Origin: Gammaproteobacteria bacterium
Lineage (GTDB): Bacteria; Pseudomonadota; Gammaproteobacteria; Chromatiales; Chromatiaceae
Direction of reading: 5' to 3'
NCBI GenBank assembly: GCA_020445255.1
Contig: JAGRGY010000001.1
Coordinates: forward strand, 83,751-147,750
DNA length: 64,000 bases
The translations under genes were made by a program, and so were the position numbers. The notes beneath the pieces are model-generated. The model was not told the origin of the DNA. It did no database searches and saw only the letters and a list, made by a program, of their open reading frames with translations. Each line of letters begins with the position of its first letter. Within the stretch, counting starts at the first letter, position 1. Below, piece after piece: positions 59,018-64,000 of the stretch.

Positions 59018-59287
59018 TCAGCGTGGAAGCGACTGACCCGGCGTTTGTGGATCGACGACCATATTGCCGCTGCAGAATGCCGTGCAGCTGGCGCAGTCGC
59101 TGGCGTGGCAGGCGCGCCCGTTTGCGTTGTTGCAGCAGAAATGGAACGCGGCGGACGGTGTCTGTGACCCGACTGAGCCGCTGATACCCTGCTTCAGCTG
59201 TTTCATGAACATGGGGTTTTCCGCGGCATACGCCATGTACATGCCGCCGAACAACAATATCGACAGCGAAAGTGCGATCCGTTTCAT
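59018..59287 (-). CDS. small secreted cysteine-rich protein
   Basis: An 89-residue protein with a signal peptide (cut near residue 21, MAYA/AEN). The mature part has six cysteines: C51, C52, C60, C65, C68 and C72 (pattern CC-x7-C-x4-C-x2-C-x3-C), a likely metal site or disulfide knot. It is not a c-type haem motif. A clear AGGA site precedes the ATG. I do not recognise the family. It converges with gatB. Confidence 0.65.
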   Translation of the reverse strand: MKRIALSLSILLFGGMYMAYAAENPMFMKQLKQGISGSVGSQTPSAAFHFCCNNANGRACHASDCASCTAFCSGNMVVDPQTPGQSLPR

Positions 59288-59417
59288 CGTCGTTCCTTGT
59301 CGTCATGCGTGGCGCTGATGAGTATCGCCATGCCGTTGGTCGGTGAAATGTGAACGAACGCGCAGCGCGGCCGTTACTAAAGATGGTTCGCATCGACACT
59401 TCTTATGGGGCACGCTC

Positions 59418-60443
59418 TTGGATATCAGACTCGCTTCTGGGCACGACGCGGAAAGCTGGGATACCTATGTCGCGGCTCATCCTCATGGGACCTTCTTCCA
59501 CCGCTACGGCTGGAAACGCCTGATCGAATCGACCTATGGCTATCCCGGCCACTACCTGTTGGCCGAGCGCAGTGGCGTGATCTGTGGCGTGCTGCCGCTG
59601 GGGGAGGTCAGGCACCTGCTGTTCGGACATTCGCTGATCTCGGTGCCGTTCTGTGTCTACGGCGGCGTGCTGGCCGATGACGAGGAAACGCGTACCGCGC
59701 TCGAGGTACGCGCGATTGCGCTTGCACAGGAGCTTGGGGTCAGTCATCTCGAGACGCGCAACGAACGACCGATGCGCGACGACTGGAAGCGCAAGGATGG
59801 CCTGTACGTGACGTTCAAGCGTGAAATCAGCGCCGACCACGATGCCAACATGAACGCGATCCCACGCAAGCAGCGCGCGATGGTGCGCAAGGGCATCAAG
59901 GCGGGACTCGTCGGCGAACCCGACGACGGCATCGACCATCTGTACGCAGCTTACTCGGAGAGCGTGCGCAACCTCGGAACGCCGGTGTTTCCAAAGGCAC
60001 ACTTCCGCGCCATTCGCGCCGAGTTCGGTGACGACGTCGATGTGATCACGGTGCGCCACGAGGGCCAGGTGGTCGCGTCGGTGATGAACTACTACTTTCG
60101 CGACCAGGTGTTGCCGTTCTATGGCGGCGGCATCAATGCCGCGCGCAATCTCGCCGCCAACGACTTCATGTACTGGGAGGTGATGCGGCGTGCGGCCGAA
60201 CGCGGCTGCCGACTATTCGACTTTGGTCGCAGCAAGGTCGACACGGGTTCCTACAGCTTCAAGAAGCACTGGGGATTCGAACCGGTGCCGTTGAGCTACG
60301 AGTATTTTCTGGTCAAGGCGACCGAGATGCCGGATCTGAATCCGAACAATCCCAAATATCGGCTATTCATCAATGCGTGGAAGCGTCTGCCGGTCGGCGT
60401 CAGTCGTCTGATCGGACCCTGGCTCGCGCGCGGTCTCGCATGA
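59418..60443 (+). CDS. FemAB-type protein, XrtA/PEP-CTERM-associated
   Basis: A 341-residue double-GNAT fold protein like FemAB peptidoglycan branching enzymes. Features are HPHGTFFHRYGWKRLIE near the start, the RKQRAMVRKG motif (~150), and the C-terminal FDFGRSKVDTGSYSFKKHWGF block. This form is the one usually found in XrtA/PEP-CTERM exopolysaccharide clusters, from memory, though none of the other cluster genes is in view. The TTG at 59418 fits the family N-terminus; GTG 59343 is a less likely alternative. Confidence 0.8.
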   Translation: MDIRLASGHDAESWDTYVAAHPHGTFFHRYGWKRLIESTYGYPGHYLLAERSGVICGVLPLGEVRHLLFGHSLISVPFCVYGGVLADDEETRTALEVRAIALAQELGVSHLETRNERPMRDDWKRKDGLYVTFKREISADHDANMNAIPRKQRAMVRKGIKAGLVGEPDDGIDHLYAAYSESVRNLGTPVFPKAHFRAIRAEFGDDVDVITVRHEGQVVASVMNYYFRDQVLPFYGGGINAARNLAANDFMYWEVMRRAAERGCRLFDFGRSKVDTGSYSFKKHWGFEPVPLSYEYFLVKATEMPDLNPNNPKYRLFINAWKRLPVGVSRLIGPWLARGLA

Positions 60444-60470
60444 CCTGAGCAGGTTTCGTCTGCCAGCCCC

Positions 60471-61529
60471 TCAGCTGGCCAGGGTGCAGCGGTTGCGCCC
60501 TTCGTTCTTCGAGCGGTACAGGGCCTGGTCGGCCCGGTTGAGCAGCTCCATCGTGTCTTCGCCGCGTCGGTACGTCGCGATACCGGCCGAGATCGTGATG
60601 TCGCCGATCGGCTTCTTGGTATCGGCACGCACCAGCTGTGCGGCCTCGACCGCCTTGCGGATTGTTTCTGCCACGGCCTTGGCCCCGCTGGAAGGGGTCG
60701 CCGGCAGCAGCACGGTGAATTCCTCGCCCCCGAAACGCGCCGCCGTATCCTGGCCCTTGATGTTCTGCTGCAGCGATTTGGCGACGAAGCGGATCACGCG
60801 GTCGCCAATCAGATGGCCATGCGTATCGTTGATGGCCTTGAAGTGATCGATGTCGAACATGATGACCGAACAACCCTGGCCGGCACCCGTGGCGTCTATC
60901 GCCTCGTCGATGCGCTCGAGCAGGGTGATACGGTTGAACAGCCCTGTCAGCGGGTCGGTCGCTGCGCGTTCGCGTTCGGCCTGGAGTTGTTCCTGCAGCA
61001 GTTCGATCTCCCGGGTCTTTTCCTCGAAATGCGACTGCATGCTGTCGTTGCTGCTGCGCATCTGGTGGGTTTCGTCAAGCAGCTTGCCGAGTAGGTTCTG
61101 AATCTTGTGTAGATCGTTGGCGTTGGAAACGCTGTCCGAGAAGGTGTTGAGCGCACCGGTGAAGGCGTGGGCATCGTTGCCCGCGTCGCTGAGCCGGCCC
61201 CCAACCTCGTTCATCAGCGCGCTGAGCTGCGTGCGCACGTCCTCGACACGATCCATGTCGTGGTCGGCGAGGAACTTGCGGTACAGGCGTGCGTTAACCG
61301 CCGCCGTGAATTTCTGACCCTCGGCGATCAGGTGGTCGACTTCGGCCGTCAGCTCTGCATTCTCTCCGGCGACATAGGCATACCAGGTCGCGTAGTTGTG
61401 GGGCGTGGCCGGAACCCCGTTGCGCGACATCATCGGCAGCGTCAGGCGCAGGATCTCTGCCGCCTTCTCACTGGTGATGTCATCCGTCGGGTCGGTCATC
61501 GCTTTGGGTTGCATGAATGCCAGCTTCAC
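60471..61529 (-). CDS. diguanylate cyclase (GGDEF)
   Basis: A 352-residue soluble c-di-GMP synthase. The N-terminal ~180 residues are helical with a coiled coil, and the GGDEF domain (~185-350) has the signature GGEEF, so it should be active. The inhibitory I-site is not canonical: the residue four before the D is K (KGQD). Start GTG 61529 has GGGAG eight bases upstream; ATGs at 61514 and 61499 lack one. It could make the c-di-GMP that RpfG degrades. Confidence 0.88.
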   Translation of the reverse strand: MKLAFMQPKAMTDPTDDITSEKAAEILRLTLPMMSRNGVPATPHNYATWYAYVAGENAELTAEVDHLIAEGQKFTAAVNARLYRKFLADHDMDRVEDVRTQLSALMNEVGGRLSDAGNDAHAFTGALNTFSDSVSNANDLHKIQNLLGKLLDETHQMRSSNDSMQSHFEEKTREIELLQEQLQAERERAATDPLTGLFNRITLLERIDEAIDATGAGQGCSVIMFDIDHFKAINDTHGHLIGDRVIRFVAKSLQQNIKGQDTAARFGGEEFTVLLPATPSSGAKAVAETIRKAVEAAQLVRADTKKPIGDITISAGIATYRRGEDTMELLNRADQALYRSKNEGRNRCTLAS

Positions 61530-61728
61530 TGTGGGGCTCCCAGAGTAGCGGCATGATCGGCCGCAGGCTTTAGCTGGAGCGTCCGCCGACGCGTTGGCTG
61601 AAGGGGTTAGTAACGTGCCTCGTTCACCCTGTGATCCGGGTGATGAGGGGCGCTCAACCGTCTCCTGCAAGCGGTCGCCGGCCGCATGTGCAGCTGCAAC
61701 AATTCGCTGTTCGGCACGTCGCGGTCCG

Positions 61729-62331
61729 TCAACCGGGCCGTACGGCCAGCGCGACGGTGTACTGCCGGCCCTGCTTGACCTTGGTGTGATTGCCGAACAC
61801 CTCGTCGAACGCCCGGGCGATGAACTGGCGCAGGCCGCTGATGACGACCACGTAGAAGCGGCCGCCGGGTTCCAGGTGGTCGCGAATGTCGTTGAAGAAC
61901 AGGTAGTAGTGCTCCTTGCTCGTCTTGGCCGGCAGGTTGGTGACGACCAGTGTGAAGGTCTGATCGGGGATGTGGCGCAGGCCGTCACTGAGCATCGCGT
62001 GGGCATTGACCACATGGTTCAGCTGCGCATTGCGGTTGGCGTATTCGACCGCGACGAAGTCCTTGTCGACCATCAGGCAGCTGCCGGTCGGTGCCGCACG
62101 CGCGATCGCCAGGCCCAGCGGACCGTAGCCGCAGCCGAGATCGAGTGCGCGGTCGTCGTGGTGCACCTCGATGTGCTCGAGCAGCAGGCGGGTGCCTTCG
62201 TCGATGGCCTTGGGTGAAAAAAGGCCCCAGGTGGTGTGGAATTCGAACATATTGCCGAGCAGGGTGTCGCGAATCACGAGGTCCTGGCGCAGGCGATCGG
62301 GATCCATCGGTGGACGGGGCTTCTTTGGCAT
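61729..62331 (-). CDS. class I SAM-dependent methyltransferase (RsmC-like)
   Basis: A ~200-residue methyltransferase-small-domain protein. Motif I is ALDLGCGYGPLGLAIA; the substrate motif expected as NPPF/Y is here NLPAK. It resembles the C-terminal half of RsmC (16S rRNA G1207 methylase), but the altered motif leaves the target open. Three starts are possible (62331, 62379, and TTG 62445); the shortest keeps only the conserved part. Confidence 0.75.
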   Translation of the reverse strand: MPKKPRPPMDPDRLRQDLVIRDTLLGNMFEFHTTWGLFSPKAIDEGTRLLLEHIEVHHDDRALDLGCGYGPLGLAIARAAPTGSCLMVDKDFVAVEYANRNAQLNHVVNAHAMLSDGLRHIPDQTFTLVVTNLPAKTSKEHYYLFFNDIRDHLEPGGRFYVVVISGLRQFIARAFDEVFGNHTKVKQGRQYTVALAVRPG

Positions 62332-62428
62332 CTCGCTGGTGCGGTCGGGTCCGGGCCCTGGGTCTGGTGGGCAGGTCATTATGATGGGTGCGGTCGTGTG
62401 CGGCCAGTCGCCCGCGGCGGCCGATCGT

Positions 62429-62983
62429 TTACGGCGTTTGCTCAAGCCAGGTATCGATCGTCGGCAGGACGCGCTCGATGTCGTCGAATCGGTGACTGCC
62501 GCCGGCCAGGATCACCACGTCCTTGCCGGCGTAGTAATCCGCGGCCTGGCGGTAGTCGAGCACCTCGTCGCCACGTTGCAACAACACGAGATAGCGTTCG
62601 TCGTCGCCGAGTTCGTCGCGCTGGAGCCCGGCGAGTGCACGGACATAGTCGTCGTTGATGCGAAACGGCGCGTCGTCGCACCAGCGTCGCTGTTCGCCGC
62701 GGTAGTCGGCCAGCAGGCGATGCGGGTACACGACCGGATTGATCAGGATCGCCGGCAAGCCGAATTCGCGGTTGATGGCGGTGGCGTAGAAGCCGCCCAG
62801 CGATGAACCGATCAAGGTACTGACCGGGTAGCGCGTGACAAGATCCTTGAGGCGGGCGATCACGTTGGTCGGGGTGAACGGCAGATCCGGCGCAAGCAGG
62901 TTGGCAACGCCGAAATGGCGACGCATCGCGAGCGACTTCGCACCCCAGCCGCAGCTGCCAAGGCCATGGATGAAGAGCTTCAT
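62429..62983 (-). CDS. YqiA/YcfP-like alpha/beta-fold esterase
   Basis: A 184-residue alpha/beta hydrolase of the UPF0227 (YcfP/YqiA) type. It starts MKLFIHGLGS, with the nucleophile in GSSLGG (S61), a late aspartate (QRGDEVLDY) and histidine in GGSHRF. Its ATG overlaps the moeB stop by four bases (ATGA). The natural substrate is not known. Confidence 0.88.
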   Translation of the reverse strand: MKLFIHGLGSCGWGAKSLAMRRHFGVANLLAPDLPFTPTNVIARLKDLVTRYPVSTLIGSSLGGFYATAINREFGLPAILINPVVYPHRLLADYRGEQRRWCDDAPFRINDDYVRALAGLQRDELGDDERYLVLLQRGDEVLDYRQAADYYAGKDVVILAGGSHRFDDIERVLPTIDTWLEQTP

Positions 62984-63720
62984 TGCGCACACACGGGGCA
63001 TGCGGGATCGGCGCGCAGGCGCAGTTCCCGCCACTGCATGCGCAGTCCGTCGAGCACCAACAATCGGCCGCCCAGCGACTCGCCGATGCCGCACAACAGC
63101 TTTACCGACTCCAGCGCCTGCATCGCTCCGATGATGCCGACCAGCGGCGCGACGACACCGTTCTCGCTGCACAGCAGGTCTTCATTGCCCTGCTCGGGAT
63201 ACAGGCAGCGATAGCATGGGCCGCCGTCGCGCGCGTCGAACACGCTGATCTGGCCATCCCAGCGAATCGCCGCACCCGACACGAGCGGCCGCCGCGACTG
63301 CCGGCATGCGGCGTTCAACGCGAAGCGCGTAGCGAAGTTGTCGCTGCAGTCGACGACAATGTCGGCGGCTTTGACGGCGCGGTCGAGATCGTCACCCTGC
63401 AGGCGGCGGTCGGTGCAGATGATGTCGACGTCCGGGTTGAGGTCATGCAGCGTGCGCGCCGCTGATGCCGTCTTCGACATGCCGATGCGCCCCGTCGCAT
63501 GCACGATCTGGCGTTGCAGGTTGCTGAGGTCGACGCGATCGCCGTCCACCAGTTCGAGCGTGCCGACCCCGGCCGCGGCCAGGTACATCGCAACCGGTGA
63601 GCCGAGGCCGCCGATGCCGACGATCAGCGCGCGCGCGCCGCGCAGGCGCTGCTGACCTTCGACACCGATTTGCGGCAGCATGATCTGGCGGCTGTAGCGC
63701 AGCAGGGTCTGATCGTCCAT
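62980..63720 (-). CDS. moeB: E1-like adenylyltransferase MoeB/ThiF/HesA
   Basis: A 246-residue protein that adenylates the C-terminal glycine of ubiquitin-like sulfur carriers (MoaD or ThiS). It has the nucleotide loop GIGGLGSP (35-42), a zinc site with C169/C172 and C242/C245, and C184 at the position of the ThiF persulfide cysteine. MoeB and ThiF cannot be told apart safely from the sequence. It forms an operon with the YqiA-like gene. Confidence 0.9.
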   Translation of the reverse strand: MDDQTLLRYSRQIMLPQIGVEGQQRLRGARALIVGIGGLGSPVAMYLAAAGVGTLELVDGDRVDLSNLQRQIVHATGRIGMSKTASAARTLHDLNPDVDIICTDRRLQGDDLDRAVKAADIVVDCSDNFATRFALNAACRQSRRPLVSGAAIRWDGQISVFDARDGGPCYRCLYPEQGNEDLLCSENGVVAPLVGIIGAMQALESVKLLCGIGESLGGRLLVLDGLRMQWRELRLRADPACPVCAQ

Positions 63721-63783
63721 CGCGCGATTGAAGCATGCCGACGGGGGAGGGAACAGTTCGGCGTTGGCGTGGGGCGCCGGATT

Positions 63784-64000
63784 CTACAGGTAGCGGCGCC
63801 AGTGATCCGGGCGGTCGTCCTGACAACCGTGATCACGTTTGCGGTAGCGGTTGACGAATACCTTCTCGGTACAGTTTGGATCGCCCTTTGCACAACCGAG
63901 ATTGGCGCGCTGGGTGTCTTCGCTGTAGTGGTAGAGGGCGCGCTTGATCTTGTACACCAAGCGGTTGTCAAGGTGAAAACCGCGATCCTCGAGCAACGAC
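63784..64000 (-). CDS. hypothetical protein (5' truncated by window edge)
   Basis: About 70 C-terminal residues of a frame open to the right edge. It is rich in charged and aromatic residues with three cysteines (in NLGCAKG, DPNCTE and DHGCQDD) that could bind metal. No family is recognised. A possible TTG at 63996 is near the edge, so the true start is probably outside. Confidence 0.55.
   Translation of the reverse strand, partial: SLLEDRGFHLDNRLVYKIKRALYHYSEDTQRANLGCAKGDPNCTEKVFVNRYRKRDHGCQDDRPDHWRRYL

Overview
The window is GC-rich, gene-dense bacterial chromosome and looks gammaproteobacterial. It carries the mreBCD-mrdA-rodA-mltB-rlpA-dacA-dat-ybeD shape/envelope run, gatCAB, TmcA, LipB and TruC in typical gammaproteobacterial form. 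A probable sulfur globule protein gene, an ArsR regulator with the cysteine spacing of persulfide sensors, a complete N-acetylglutaminylglutamine amide (NAGGN) osmolyte locus and a FemAB protein of the XrtA/PEP-CTERM type together suggest a sulfur-oxidising, salt-exposed member of or near the Chromatiales. This placement is inferred from gene content and memory of the families; no search was run. No rRNA, tRNA, CRISPR array, insertion sequence or prophage was seen.

Layout. 1-5.0 kb (+): end of an ABC permease, an unknown gene, tmcA and a Bcp-type peroxiredoxin. 5.1-7.5 kb (-): a tight operon of a fused DUF1538 membrane protein, a P-II-like protein and a CBS-pair protein. 7.7-8.5 kb: truC. 8.5-17.7 kb (+): hybrid kinase, REC-PAS protein, dithiol ArsR regulator, zapE, then an RND efflux pair behind a promoter that overlaps an inverted repeat. 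17.7-18.0 kb: a structured intergenic stretch ending in a minus-strand terminator, a possible non-coding RNA. 18-25.4 kb: TraB-family protein, lipoprotein, unknown genes, a TlpA fusion, selO and a SIMPL protein. 25.6-30.1 kb: rpfG-rpfC facing rpfF, a complete diffusible-signal-factor (DSF) quorum-sensing cluster. 30.4-34.6 kb: sulfur globule gene with a near-consensus promoter, a malate:quinone oxidoreductase-like gene, a GST and a photolyase. 35.2-41.7 kb: DUF3429, glutathione peroxidase, the NAGGN operon and a divergent MarR regulator with a 22-bp inverted repeat between them. 41.8-45.3 kb: lipB, a Usp protein, a small gene and a Na/Pi-cotransporter-like protein. 45.4-55.4 kb (-): the envelope/shape run. 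55.6-59.0 kb (+): gatCAB. 59-64 kb: Cys-rich secreted protein, FemAB, diguanylate cyclase, methyltransferase, YqiA-like esterase, MoeB/ThiF and a truncated unknown gene.

How they work together. RpfF would make the fatty-acid signal, RpfC sense it, and RpfG degrade c-di-GMP in response; a diguanylate cyclase at 60.5-61.5 kb would make the same messenger. The DUF1538/P-II/CBS operon looks like a transporter gated by nucleotide sensors. The MarR/asnO/ngg/peptidase locus makes an osmolyte. The mre-rod run supports rod shape and cell-wall synthesis. Start codons were chosen from ribosome-binding sites, overlaps and family lengths; where they differ from the longest open frame this is stated.
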